From the NCBI RefSeq assembly GCF_052114605.1, contig NZ_JBFRFB010000009.1, forward strand, positions 62,001 through 126,000: 64,000 nt of DNA. Direction: 5' to 3'. The stretch is from Microvirga sp052114605 (GTDB lineage Bacteria; Pseudomonadota; Alphaproteobacteria; Rhizobiales; Beijerinckiaceae). This document shows positions 49,287 to 58,524 of the stretch, piece by piece. Every line of letters begins with the position of its first letter. Positions within the stretch are counted from its first letter, which is position 1. The notes beneath the pieces are model-generated. The model saw only the letters and a list, made by a program, of their open reading frames with translations. It searched no databases and had not been told where the DNA came from. The translations under genes were made by a program, and so were the position numbers.

Positions 49287-50417
49287 ATGACGATCCAAAG
49301 GCAGATCGGATTCTGGCTTGCGGCGCTGGCGGTGGCAGTGCTTCTGCTGTTCGTGCTGCGGGGTATCCTTCTGCCCTTCGTGGCGGGCTTTGCGCTCGCC
49401 TATCTGCTCGATCCCCTGGCCGACAAGCTTCAGAATGTCGGCATCGGACGCTTGGGCGCCAGCCTCCTGATCCTGGTCATCTTCGTCCTGGTCTTCATCA
49501 TCACCCTCATGATTCTGGTGCCCTTCGCGGCCCAGCAGGTGGGGGCTTTCGTCGAACGCGTGCCGAGCTATGTGGCGAGGCTTCAGGAGCTGGCGAACGA
49601 GCAGCTGAAGCCTCTTCTCGAACGGCTCGGCGCCAACGGCGCCCTGCCGGAAATGCAGACTTCGGTCGGCAATCTGATCAGCCAGGGCATCGCCTGGATC
49701 GCGACCTTCCTTCAAGGTCTCTGGTCTGGCGGGCAGGCGCTTATCGGCATCTTCTCCCTGCTGGTCGTGACCCCGGTCGTCGCCTTCTACATGCTCGTCG
49801 ATTGGGACCGCATGGTGCTGACCATCGATTCCTGGATGCCGGTGCACCAGCGGGAGACCATCCGCGGCATCGCCCGCGACATCGACCGGGCCATTGCCGG
49901 CTTCGTGCGCGGGCAGGCGCTGGTCTGCATTATTCTCGGGACCTTCTATGCGGTCAGCCTCACCGTGATCGGGCTGAATTTCGGCGCCCTCATCGGCATG
50001 ACGGCGGGCCTCCTCAGCTTCATCCCTTATGTGGGCTCGCTCACGGGCCTCATCATTTCCATGGGCGTCGCCATCGTGCAGTTCTGGCCGGACTGGACCA
50101 TGATCGCAGCGACTCTTGGCATCTTCATCTTCGGGCAGTTCGTCGAGGGCAACATCCTCTCTCCCAAGCTGGTGGGCGATTCCGTGGGGCTGCACCCGGT
50201 CTGGCTCATGTTCGCGCTACTCGCCTTCGGCGCGCTTTTCGGCTTCGTGGGGCTTCTGCTCGCGGTGCCGCTCGCCGCCGCCATGGGCGTGATCGCCCGG
50301 TTCTCCTTGGGTAGATATCTAGCGAGCCCCCTTTATAGTGGTGCCGGACCCACTATTGCACCGCCCGGCCCGCATCTCGAAATCGAAGCCAACCGGAAGA
50401 CCGAGCTCGATGCCTGA
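49287..50417 (+). CDS. AI-2E family transporter (PerM-like permease)
   Basis: A 376-residue inner-membrane protein with about eight helices and the family motif FIFGQFVEGNILSPKLVG followed by HPVWLMFALLAFGALFGF. Family members are linked to autoinducer-2 export or Na+/H+ antiport, but in alphaproteobacteria the gene is best known as the neighbour of hdaA. GGAGT precedes the ATG. It overlaps hdaA by 8 nt. Confidence 0.92.
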   Translation: MTIQRQIGFWLAALAVAVLLLFVLRGILLPFVAGFALAYLLDPLADKLQNVGIGRLGASLLILVIFVLVFIITLMILVPFAAQQVGAFVERVPSYVARLQELANEQLKPLLERLGANGALPEMQTSVGNLISQGIAWIATFLQGLWSGGQALIGIFSLLVVTPVVAFYMLVDWDRMVLTIDSWMPVHQRETIRGIARDIDRAIAGFVRGQALVCIILGTFYAVSLTVIGLNFGALIGMTAGLLSFIPYVGSLTGLIISMGVAIVQFWPDWTMIAATLGIFIFGQFVEGNILSPKLVGDSVGLHPVWLMFALLAFGALFGFVGLLLAVPLAAAMGVIARFSLGRYLASPLYSGAGPTIAPPGPHLEIEANRKTELDA

Positions 50418-51102
50418 TGCACCCAAGCAGCTTGCCTTCGACCTGCCGCTCGATCCCCGGTTCGGCGCGGAGGACTTCCTCGTCAGCCCGTCGAACGAGC
50501 AGGCCTATGGGCTGATCGAGAGCTGGCCCGAATGGCCCGACAGCATTCTCCTGTTGATCGGCTCTCGCGGCAGCGGCAAGAGCCATCTGGCTTCCATCTG
50601 GGCCACCAACGCCCATGCCTGGACCGTCGATGCCGCCGAGATCACGCAGGACAAGGTTCCGCACCTCGTCTCGAACGGCGCGCTCGCCATCGAGGACATG
50701 GACCGGGGAGCGCGGGACGAGGCGGCCCTTTTCCATCTCCTCAATCTCGCCAGGGAGAAGAAGGCCGCGCTGCTCATCACCTGCGAGACCCCGCCCGACC
50801 GCTGGGGCTTGAGCACGCCCGATCTCCTGTCCCGTCTGCGCCTTGCCCCGAGCGTCACCCTGGACGCGCCCGACGATGCCTTGCTCAAGGCCGTCCTGGT
50901 CAAGCTGTTCGTGGACAGGCAACTCGTGGTCGACACGTCCGTTGTCGACTATATTTCGCTGAGGATCGAACGCTCACTGGCGCGGGCTTCCGAGTTTGTG
51001 ACGCTTCTCGACAGGGAGGCGCTCAGCCGGGGGCGGCGCGTATCGCGGGCGATAGCCGCCGAGATCCTTGGAGCCTCGCAGGAAACGGATGACAACGAGT
51101 GA
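50410..51102 (+). CDS. hdaA: DnaA regulatory inactivator HdaA
   Basis: A 230-residue AAA+ protein that promotes hydrolysis of DnaA-ATP after replication starts, acting with the sliding clamp. The N-terminal QLAFDLPL is a typical clamp-binding motif. Walker A is GSRGSGKSHLA; Walker B is the degenerate ALAIEDMD. It has no DNA-binding domain IV, unlike DnaA. Overlaps both neighbours (perM by 8 nt, ppk by GTGA). Confidence 0.92.
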   Translation: MPDAPKQLAFDLPLDPRFGAEDFLVSPSNEQAYGLIESWPEWPDSILLLIGSRGSGKSHLASIWATNAHAWTVDAAEITQDKVPHLVSNGALAIEDMDRGARDEAALFHLLNLAREKKAALLITCETPPDRWGLSTPDLLSRLRLAPSVTLDAPDDALLKAVLVKLFVDRQLVVDTSVVDYISLRIERSLARASEFVTLLDREALSRGRRVSRAIAAEILGASQETDDNE

Positions 51103-53417
51103 AGCCCGATCAGAACGCCCTGGCCCCGAACCGTCGTGAAACCGTCGCAAAGTCCAAAGCAAAACGGAAGCCGGACCAGGATGACGCGGAGATCGAGGTG
51201 CGTAGCAAGATTGCATTGAAGGAAGTCGAGACCGTCAGCGAAGCCCCGCTGCCGAAGGCTCCGCCGGATATCGAGCTCGACGGCGCGGTGCTGCGGCGGT
51301 TCCCGCAGCGCTATATCAATCGCGAATTATCTTGGCTCCAGTTCAACCGCCGTGTCCTGGAAGAAGCCTCCAACCGCACTCACCCGCTTCTGGAGCAACT
51401 GCGCTTCCTGTCGATTTCCGCCGAGAACCTGGACGAGTTCTTCATGGTCCGCGTCGCGGGCCTGCGGGGGCAGGTGCGCTCCGGCGTGTCCAGCGTCTCG
51501 CAGGACGGGCTGACGCCACAGGAGCAGCTGACGAAGATTTCGGTCGAGGTCTCGAATCTCGCTTCCGATCAGCAGCGCCGCTGGGGCGAGCTGCGCGAGA
51601 TCCTGCAGGAAGAGGGCATCATTCTGGTCGAAGGGCCGGGGCTGACGAAGGCCGAGGCCTCTTGGCTCGAGGATTACTTCCTCAACCACATCTTCCCGGT
51701 GCTCACGCCGCTCGCCATCGACCCGGCGCACCCGTTCCCGTTCATGCCCAATCTCGGCTCGTCCATCGGGCTGAAACTGGTGCGCCAGAGCGACGGCAAG
51801 GTGCTGAATGCGCTGATCCGCCTGCCGTCGCGGGGCGAGCGCTTCATCCGCCTGCCCGATTTCGCAGAAACCGGTTCGTCGCGATTCATCGCGCTCGAAC
51901 AGATGATCGTGCTCTACACCAGCCGCCTGTTCCCCGGCTACAATGTGCAAGGGCAGGGCGCGTTCCGCGTCATCCGCGATTCCGATCTGGAAGTGGAGGA
52001 GGAGGCCGAGGATCTGGTGCAGCTCTTCGAGACGGCGCTCAAGCAGCGCCGGCGCGGCAGCGTGATCCGTCTCGAGGTCGAAGCCGCCATGCCTGAAGAC
52101 CTGCGCCTCTTCGTGGCCGAGGAGATGGAAGTCGCCGCGGACGAGGTCTTCGTCGTCGAGGGCATGATGGGCCTGCGCGATCTCTCGCAGCTCGTCGCGC
52201 TCGAACGCCCAGACCTGAAGTTCAAGCCGTACAATCCGCGCTTTCCCGAGCGCATCCGCGAACATAGTGGCGATTGCTTCGCGGCGATCCGCGAGAAGGA
52301 CATCATCGTCCATCACCCGTATGAATCCTTCGACGCGGTGGTGCAGTTCCTGCGCCAGGCCGCGTGCGATCCGAACGTGGTCGCGATCAAGCAGACGCTC
52401 TATCGCACATCCTCGGATTCACCCATTGTCGCTGCGCTGGCCGAGGCGGCGGAGGCGGGCAAGTCCGTCACGGCGCTCGTGGAGCTGAAGGCGCGCTTCG
52501 ACGAGGAGGCGAATATCCGCTGGGCGCGCGATCTGGAGCGCGCTGGCGCGCAGGTCGTGTTCGGTTTCATCGAGCTGAAGACTCACGCCAAACTCTCCAT
52601 GGTGGTTCGGCGCGAGGGCAGCCAGCTCATCACCTATTGCCATGTGGGTACGGGCAATTATCACCCTATCACCGCGCGCATCTATACGGACCTGTCCTAT
52701 TTCACCGCCGATCCGGTGATCGGGCGCGATGTCTCGCGCATCTTCAACTTCGTGACGGGCTATGCGGAGCCTGCTGAGCTGGAGCGCATGGCGGTTTCTC
52801 CGCTGACGTTGAAGAAGCGTCTCCTCCAGCATATCGGGGAAGAGATCGAGCATGCGAAGGCGGGACGTCCGGCGGCGATCTGGGGCAAGTGCAACTCTCT
52901 CGTGGATGCCGACATCATCGACGCGCTCTACGACGCGAGTGCCGCGGGCGTGCAGGTCGATCTCATCGTGCGCGGCATCTGCTGCCTGCGTCCCGGCATC
53001 AAGGGGCTGTCGGAGAACATACGGGTGAAGTCCATCGTCGGGCGCTTTTTGGAGCACACGCGCATCTATGCCTTCGGCAACGGGCATGGGATGCCGAATC
53101 CGAAGGCGCACGTCTACATTTCCTCCGCCGACCTCATGTCGCGCAATCTCGACCGGCGTGTCGAGGCGCTGCTGCCCATCGTCAACACGACCGTGCACCA
53201 GCAGGTCCTCGACCAAATCATGCTCGCCAACCTGCTCGATAACGAGCAGAGCTGGACGGTGCTGCCCGACGGCACCAGCCGCCGGGTCGTGCCTTCCAAG
53301 GGCGAGGAACCATTCAACGCCCACAAGTATTTCATGACCAATCCAAGCCTGTCAGGCCGTGGCAAATCCCTCAAAACCTCCAGCCCCAAGGCGCTTGCGA
53401 AGCGGGGACAACGCTGA
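51099..53417 (+). CDS. ppk: Polyphosphate kinase 1
   Basis: A 772-residue enzyme that polymerises the gamma phosphate of ATP into polyphosphate. GTG start at 51099, coupled to hdaA. The first 70 residues are a basic, low-complexity extension (KSKAKRKPDQDDAE) before the PPK N-domain (RYINRELSWLQFNRRVLEE). The catalytic His is in ELKTHAKLSMVV, and the second His in TYCHVGTGNYHP. The C-terminus reaches NLDRRVEALLPI. The downstream ppx starts 1 nt after its stop. Confidence 0.97.
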   Translation: MKPDQNALAPNRRETVAKSKAKRKPDQDDAEIEVRSKIALKEVETVSEAPLPKAPPDIELDGAVLRRFPQRYINRELSWLQFNRRVLEEASNRTHPLLEQLRFLSISAENLDEFFMVRVAGLRGQVRSGVSSVSQDGLTPQEQLTKISVEVSNLASDQQRRWGELREILQEEGIILVEGPGLTKAEASWLEDYFLNHIFPVLTPLAIDPAHPFPFMPNLGSSIGLKLVRQSDGKVLNALIRLPSRGERFIRLPDFAETGSSRFIALEQMIVLYTSRLFPGYNVQGQGAFRVIRDSDLEVEEEAEDLVQLFETALKQRRRGSVIRLEVEAAMPEDLRLFVAEEMEVAADEVFVVEGMMGLRDLSQLVALERPDLKFKPYNPRFPERIREHSGDCFAAIREKDIIVHHPYESFDAVVQFLRQAACDPNVVAIKQTLYRTSSDSPIVAALAEAAEAGKSVTALVELKARFDEEANIRWARDLERAGAQVVFGFIELKTHAKLSMVVRREGSQLITYCHVGTGNYHPITARIYTDLSYFTADPVIGRDVSRIFNFVTGYAEPAELERMAVSPLTLKKRLLQHIGEEIEHAKAGRPAAIWGKCNSLVDADIIDALYDASAAGVQVDLIVRGICCLRPGIKGLSENIRVKSIVGRFLEHTRIYAFGNGHGMPNPKAHVYISSADLMSRNLDRRVEALLPIVNTTVHQQVLDQIMLANLLDNEQSWTVLPDGTSRRVVPSKGEEPFNAHKYFMTNPSLSGRGKSLKTSSPKALAKRGQR

Positions 53418-53418
53418 C

Positions 53419-54942
53419 ATGGACACCATCGTCCGCGAGGCTCAGGGGCGGCTCAAGATCGGCCGTCCCGTCGCCATCATCGATATCGGATCGAACTCGG
53501 TCCGCCTCGTGACCTATGAGGGCATGGCGCGCGCGCTTACGCCCATCTACAACGAGAAGGTGCTCTGCGGTCTCGGCCGCCACGTCGCGACAACCGGGCG
53601 TCTGGACGAGGATGCCTTGGACCGGGCGCTTCGCGCACTCGCGCGCTTCCGCGTGCTCTGCGAGACGATGCAGGTCTCCGACGTGTTCGTGCTCGCTACC
53701 GCAGCCGCGCGCGATGCCTCCAACGGACCTGCCTTTCTCGAAGCGGCGGAAAAGGCCTGCGGGCGTCCCATCAGCTTGCTGTCGGGCGCGGAAGAGGCGC
53801 GGGCGTCGGCGCTCGGCATCGTTGCGGGTTTCTTTCAGCCTGACGGGATCGTCGGCGACATGGGCGGCGGCAGCCTCGAACTCGTCGATGTGAAGGGCGC
53901 GACGATCGGGCAGGGCACCACGATGCCGCTGGGCGGCCTTGCCCTGCAGGACGTGAGCGGCGGTTCTTTAAGAAAGGCGCAGCGGATCGTCCGCGCCGCG
54001 CTCGAACGGGCGCCGGAATATCTCGAAAGCCTGCATGGGCGGACGTTCTATGCGGTGGGCGGCACGTGGCGCGCGCTCGCGCGGTTGCATCAGGCGGCGA
54101 CGGATTATCCGCTCCACATCATGCACAGCTACATCCTCGATCCGAAGAGCGGACTCGACTTCCTTCAGCTCGTGGAGGGGGCCGACACCAAGACTCTCAA
54201 GGATATCGAAAGCGTCTCCGAGGCCCGCCGTCCGTTGCTGGCCTATGGCGCCATCGTGCTGGAGGAGATCATCCGCCTCGGGGAGCCGAAAGAAGTGGCG
54301 ATCTCCGCTTACGGCGTGCGTGAAGGCGTGCTCTTCGACAAGCTCGATCCTGAGACTCAGAAGCGCGATCCGCTGATTGCCGCGGCGAGCGACCTGAATC
54401 TGCTGCGCTCCCGTTCGCCGCGCCATGGCGAGGAATTGTGCGAGTGGACCGAGACCTTCATGAGAAGCCTCGGGCTCACCGAATCGGAAACCGAAACCCG
54501 CCTGCGCCGCGCGGCCTGCCTGCTCGCCGATATCGGATGGCGCGCCCACCCCGATTATCGCGGCGAGCAGAGCCTCAACCTCATCGCCTATGGCGCTTTC
54601 GCCGGGCTCGACCATCCGGGCCGGGCCTATCTGGCGTTGGCGATCTTCTTCCGTCACGAGGGCCTATCGCCGGACAAGGTAGGCTCGCGCATCAAGTCGC
54701 TCGCCGGTCCGCGCTATATCGAACGCGCCCGCCTGCTCGCGGCCCTCATGCGCGTCGCCTATCCGGTCTCGGTCTCCATGGAGGGCATTCTCCCGCAGGC
54801 CTCCTTGCGCGCACGCGGCAGTCAGGTTGTGCTGCAACTCCCATCCCACATGCAGGACCTCGCCAACGAGCGCCTGGGCGGCCGCATGAAAGCCCTCGGC
54901 AAGCTCCTCAATATGGAGCCGGTGATCGAGATCGGGGCATAA
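53419..54942 (+). CDS. ppx: Exopolyphosphatase (Ppx/GppA family)
   Basis: A 507-residue phosphatase degrading polyphosphate or pppGpp. ASKHA-fold motifs: AIIDIGSNSVRLV, DVFVLATAAARDA, GDMGGGSLELVDV. The C-terminal half is the HD-like helical domain. The start (MDTIVREAQGRL) is 1 nt after the ppk stop, so synthesis and breakdown of polyphosphate are made from one mRNA. Confidence 0.95.
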   Translation: MDTIVREAQGRLKIGRPVAIIDIGSNSVRLVTYEGMARALTPIYNEKVLCGLGRHVATTGRLDEDALDRALRALARFRVLCETMQVSDVFVLATAAARDASNGPAFLEAAEKACGRPISLLSGAEEARASALGIVAGFFQPDGIVGDMGGGSLELVDVKGATIGQGTTMPLGGLALQDVSGGSLRKAQRIVRAALERAPEYLESLHGRTFYAVGGTWRALARLHQAATDYPLHIMHSYILDPKSGLDFLQLVEGADTKTLKDIESVSEARRPLLAYGAIVLEEIIRLGEPKEVAISAYGVREGVLFDKLDPETQKRDPLIAAASDLNLLRSRSPRHGEELCEWTETFMRSLGLTESETETRLRRAACLLADIGWRAHPDYRGEQSLNLIAYGAFAGLDHPGRAYLALAIFFRHEGLSPDKVGSRIKSLAGPRYIERARLLAALMRVAYPVSVSMEGILPQASLRARGSQVVLQLPSHMQDLANERLGGRMKALGKLLNMEPVIEIGA

Positions 54943-55043
54943 GGCTTCACGGGGATTTGATTTTTTTGAAAGGCCGGTGCAACCTCAGGTGATCTGGTGA
55001 GCCCCGGTCAAAACAAGAAGGTGGGGCACAGTGGGAGTGACTT

Positions 55044-55667
55044 ATGAGCCTTATCAACCTGTCCGCTGTTCAGAATGCCGAGCATTCCCGCGAACCCTAC
55101 GATCACCTTTTGACGTCCGGCTTCCTGAAAAAGGAGGCCATCGAGGATATCCGGCGAGATTTTCCGCAAATCGACAAGCCCGGTTATCTGACCGTCGATG
55201 AGGTCAATCTCCATGGCCGCTTCAAGCAGCTCATCGAGGAACTCGAAGGCCCCGAGCTGACTGCGGCCCTGTCGGAAAAGTTCGGGATCGATCTGAGCCC
55301 CTTTCCGCGACTCACCACCATCATGAAGCGCTCGCAGCCGAAATACGGCGCGATCCATACGGACGGCCCGTCCAAGGTCATGACCATGCTCGTCTACATG
55401 AACGACGAGTGGGAGCAGGACGAGGGTGGACGCCTGCGCGTGCTCTATGACGGAAAGAACTTCGAGCCCTACAAGCTCGAGGTGCCGCCGGTCATGGGCA
55501 CCATGTTCGCCTTCCTGCGCTCCGACAATTCCTGGCACGGTCACCTGCCGTTCTCCGGCGAGCGCCGCGTCATCCAGATCGCCTGGGTAAAGAGTCAGGC
55601 CGATGTGGATCGCAAGAAGAAGAACAACAAGCTGGCTCAGTTCTTCAAGGGCATCTTCGGGCGGTAA
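55044..55667 (+). CDS. 2OG-Fe(II) oxygenase superfamily protein
   Basis: A 207-residue protein with the double-stranded beta-helix pattern: iron ligands in the HTDGPSK motif near residue 105 and the second His in SWHGHLPF near residue 170, with the 2-oxoglutarate Arg likely in ERRVIQIAW. MTMLVYMNDEW precedes the first jellyroll strand. The basic C-terminal tail (DRKKKNNK) is unusual. Substrate unknown; related proteins hydroxylate amino acids or proteins. Confidence 0.88.
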   Translation: MSLINLSAVQNAEHSREPYDHLLTSGFLKKEAIEDIRRDFPQIDKPGYLTVDEVNLHGRFKQLIEELEGPELTAALSEKFGIDLSPFPRLTTIMKRSQPKYGAIHTDGPSKVMTMLVYMNDEWEQDEGGRLRVLYDGKNFEPYKLEVPPVMGTMFAFLRSDNSWHGHLPFSGERRVIQIAWVKSQADVDRKKKNNKLAQFFKGIFGR

Positions 55668-55744
55668 AGCTCTCTGGCGGCATTGGAAAGATAGATATGG
55701 CCGGGCTATGCTCGGCCATAAACTTATCACGGTCGGGCAGGGGC

Positions 55745-56287
55745 ATGGTCGCTGAGATTGAAACGACTGCGACGCGCATCGTTTACGAAAACCGTTGGAT
55801 GCGGGTGCGCGAGGACGCCATTCGCCGGCAAGACGGCTCGTCCGGGATTTACGGCGTCGTCGAGAAGACCGACTTCGCGATCATCGCGCCCATCGATAAT
55901 GGCGTGATCCATCTGGTCGAGCAATACCGCTATCCGGTCAAAGGCCGCTATTGGGAGCTGCCGCAAGGCTCATGGGAGCAGAATTCCGATGTTGATCCGC
56001 TGGCATTGGCCCGTGCCGAGCTGCGCGAGGAAACGGGCCTCTCCGCCGACACCATGATCCATGCCGGCCACCTGTTCGAGTGCTACGGCTACTCGACCCA
56101 AGGGTTCGACATCTATCTCGCCAAAGGGCTCAAGCCGGGGCAGGTGGACCGGGAGCACAGCGAGCAGGACATGATCAGCCGCGCCTTCCCGGTCGAGGAA
56201 GTTCTGAGGATGATCACCGATGGCATCATCAAGGACGCCGCGACGGTGGCGACGCTAGGGCTGTTGCGGCTGAAGGGGATGCTTTGA
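55745..56287 (+). CDS. NUDIX hydrolase
   Basis: A 180-residue Nudix protein. GRYWELPQGSWEQN is followed by the Nudix helix ARAELREETGLSAD with the catalytic glutamates. YRYPVKGRYWELPQG resembles ADP-ribose or ADP-sugar pyrophosphatases (NudF-like), so a nucleotide-sugar substrate is possible. Start at 55745 chosen as the first ATG giving the family N-terminus (ATRIVYENRWMRV). Confidence 0.93.
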   Translation: MVAEIETTATRIVYENRWMRVREDAIRRQDGSSGIYGVVEKTDFAIIAPIDNGVIHLVEQYRYPVKGRYWELPQGSWEQNSDVDPLALARAELREETGLSADTMIHAGHLFECYGYSTQGFDIYLAKGLKPGQVDREHSEQDMISRAFPVEEVLRMITDGIIKDAATVATLGLLRLKGML

Positions 56288-56303
56288 TCGGCATTGACCA
56301 CTT

Positions 56304-56393
56304 CACGTCATCACCGGCCTTGTGCCGGTGATCCCGATCACGTTGAGCGATGCGCTTTTCCCATCGGGATGGCCGGGACAAGCCCGGCCATGA
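56304..56393. repeat. Palindromic repeat (CGTCATCACCGG family)
   Basis: Arms CGTCATCACCGGCC...GATCCCGATCACG and CATCGGGATGGCC...GCCATGACACG. Near-identical to the copy at 46005. Confidence 0.75.
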
Positions 56394-56458
56394 CACGTAG
56401 GGCTGTCGCGCTCACTGGATGAAGCGCGTGCCCCGACTCTCCGACCCCCACCCTTTAT

Positions 56459-56490
56459 CCCTCCCCGTAAGGGGGAGGGAAGCACGCGCC
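56459..56490. repeat. GC-rich hairpin repeat variant (CCTCCCC family)
   Basis: CCCTCCCC/GGGGAGGG around GTAAGG, with GCACGCGCC after it. Variant of the hairpins at 8301 and 45442. Confidence 0.55.
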
Positions 56491-56578
56491 GCATCCTTTA
56501 AGGGCCAGACTCTTATGACGAGGGCTATGGAGTGAGGGACAAGCCCGGCCATGACGTGAGAGGCAGCTGCGCCAATTC

Positions 56579-57739
56579 CTAAGCCGACGCGATTTCCCGC
56601 AGCCTCACCCGTCCACGCTCTAGAACCAGCCCGAGCTGGCCGTTCTTGAGGGCGAGCGCCTTCTCACCGAACAGCGCGCGGCGCCAGCCGTGGAGGGACG
56701 GCACATCGGCGGCATCGTTCTCGGCGATGGCCTCCAGCTCCTCGACGGTCGCGACGATCTTCGGCGCGACGCCTTCCTGCTCGGCGACCGCCTTGAGCAG
56801 GACCTTCAGCAGATCCACGACGGCGCCGGTATTGCCGCGACCCCGGCTGCGCTCAGGAACGGGGACAGTGGAGGGATCGCGGGAAAGGCCGCGCTCGATG
56901 GCTTCCAGGATCTCGCCGCCGGTACGGGAGCGCTCGAAGCCGTTGGGGATCGACCGCAGGCGGCCCAGGGCCTCGACGCTGCGCGGAGCGGAGGTGGCCA
57001 CGTCGATCATCGCGTCGTCCTTGAGAATGCGTCCGCGCGGCACGTCCCGGTTCTGAGCCTCGCGCTCGCGCCAGGCGGCGACCTCCATGAGGACGGCGAT
57101 CTCCTTCGGCTTGCGCAGGCGGCCGGCAAGGCGACGCCAGGCATTGTCGGGATCGGCCTGATAGGTCTCGGGCGAGGTGAGGATCGACATCTCCTCCGCC
57201 AGCCAGTCGAGGCGGCCGTTCTTCTGGAGCTGCGCCATCAGGGCCTCGTAGACCTGCACGAGGTGGGTCACGTCCGAGATCGCGTAGGTGAGCTGCGCAT
57301 CGCTCAGCGGACGGCGGGACCAGTCGGTGAAGCGGGAGGATTTGTCGATCTTGGCCTTGGCGAGATCGTTCACCAGCTGCTCGTAGGAGACCGAATCGCC
57401 ATAGCCGCAGACCATGGCGGCGACCTGACTATCGAAGAGCGGGGCGGGAACGATGCCGCCCAGGTTCCAGATGATTTCCAGGTCCTGGCGGGCCGAGTGG
57501 AAGACCTTCACCACTTTCGGATCGGCCATGAGCGCCATGAAGGGCTCAAGGCTCATTCCCTCGGCCAGCGGGTCGATGAGATAGGAATCGACCGGATCCG
57601 GCCCTGCCATCTGGATCAGGCAGAGCTTGGGGTAATAGGTCGTCTCTCGCAGGAACTCCGTATCGACGGTGACGAACGGATGGGCGGCGAGGCGGGCGCA
57701 GGCAGCGGCCAGGGCGTCTGTGGAGGTGATCAAGTCCAT
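56579..57739 (-). CDS. rnd: Ribonuclease D
   Basis: A 386-residue 3'-5' exoribonuclease maturing tRNA ends. DEDDy motifs: TVDTEFLRETTYYP, FHSARQDLEIIWN and AISDVTHLVQVYEAL (with the Tyr). Two HRDC-like domains follow (about 200-280 and 300-386). The start (MDLITSTDA) is preferred over an upstream in-frame ATG. Confidence 0.95.
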   Translation of the reverse strand: MDLITSTDALAAACARLAAHPFVTVDTEFLRETTYYPKLCLIQMAGPDPVDSYLIDPLAEGMSLEPFMALMADPKVVKVFHSARQDLEIIWNLGGIVPAPLFDSQVAAMVCGYGDSVSYEQLVNDLAKAKIDKSSRFTDWSRRPLSDAQLTYAISDVTHLVQVYEALMAQLQKNGRLDWLAEEMSILTSPETYQADPDNAWRRLAGRLRKPKEIAVLMEVAAWREREAQNRDVPRGRILKDDAMIDVATSAPRSVEALGRLRSIPNGFERSRTGGEILEAIERGLSRDPSTVPVPERSRGRGNTGAVVDLLKVLLKAVAEQEGVAPKIVATVEELEAIAENDAADVPSLHGWRRALFGEKALALKNGQLGLVLERGRVRLREIASA

Positions 57740-57818
57740 AAGGTCTTTTAGCTTAAGCTTTTGGTCTGTGCGACCCCTCCCGGTGCATGGCACGGACCCA
57801 TAGGCACGGTTTTCCGCA

Positions 57819-58217
57819 TCAAATGGTGCGTCCGAGCCTTTTGAGCGCTTTTCTGCGCTCCTTCGCCTGCCGCTCGGCCCGCTTCATGAGCCAGTCAAGG
57901 ATATTGCGGTCGACCTCGATCCCGGTCTCTGCATCCTCCAGGCGCTCGATCCGGTCCACCCGAAAGCCACGATACCCGTCATCGGCCATATCGATGCCGC
58001 CCAGAAGCATCTTGCCGGGGCCGACCTTCAGCTCACGCGCGATCACCCAGCGCCGGGTCGGATTTCCGGCCTGGTCCACGTAGTCGATCTCGAGGGCGCC
58101 ATCGAAGGGATAGACATGCCAATTCCCCTCGATCCGCTCCTCATTCGGAGCGTTCCGGCCGGGATTCAGCAGGGCGGATGCAGGGTTCTGGATCATAAGG
58201 AAGATATGGGTATTCAT
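57819..58217 (-). CDS. Isolated WYL-like domain protein
   Basis: A 132-residue cytoplasmic protein. ALEIDYVDQAGNPTRRWV, VGPGKMLLGG, and GYRGFRVDRIERL follow the beta-strand and FRxxRI pattern of WYL ligand-binding domains, but no DNA-binding domain is attached. The C-terminus is a basic helix (KRAERQAKERRKALKR). It may be a stand-alone sensor or act as a partner to another protein. Start at 58217 (MNTHIFLM) by family-like N-terminus. Confidence 0.6.
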   Translation of the reverse strand: MNTHIFLMIQNPASALLNPGRNAPNEERIEGNWHVYPFDGALEIDYVDQAGNPTRRWVIARELKVGPGKMLLGGIDMADDGYRGFRVDRIERLEDAETGIEVDRNILDWLMKRAERQAKERRKALKRLGRTI

Positions 58218-58289
58218 GGTTTGTTCCGCAAGGGAAAAGGCGTTGGAAAATAAGGGGTTGAGGGTGAAAAAGGGGATGATCGAGAGGGG

Positions 58290-58521
58290 GGTGTCATCCC
58301 GGACGGAGCGGAGCGGAGATCCGGGATCGCGTGCAGGAGGTGTCAATATCCTCTGTCATTCCGGGGCGAGCGATAGCGAGAGCCCGACCCGAAGGGCCGC
58401 GCCGCAGGCGTCGAAACCCATAAACACCGAAGGTGCTGAATAAGGCTGTCCGGCTCGGAGTGCTTTCTTTCAATCGTCGCGGTTATGGGTTCCGGGCTCC
58501 GCTGCGCGGCCCCGGAATGAC
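58290..58521. repeat. Compound palindromic repeat upstream of the aspS leader
   Basis: First a GTCATCCCGGACGG...GATCCGGGATCG half-element (58290-58335), then a full TGTCATTCCGGGGC palindrome (58354-58521) with arms GAAACCCATAAAC and GTTATGGGTTCC. Confidence 0.7.
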
Positions 58522-58524
58522 AAC

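Noticed and set aside
49287..50417. Quorum-sensing autoinducer-2 exporter
   Set aside because: The family name comes from one E. coli member; the hdaA-ppk neighbourhood and absence of lux genes here give no support.
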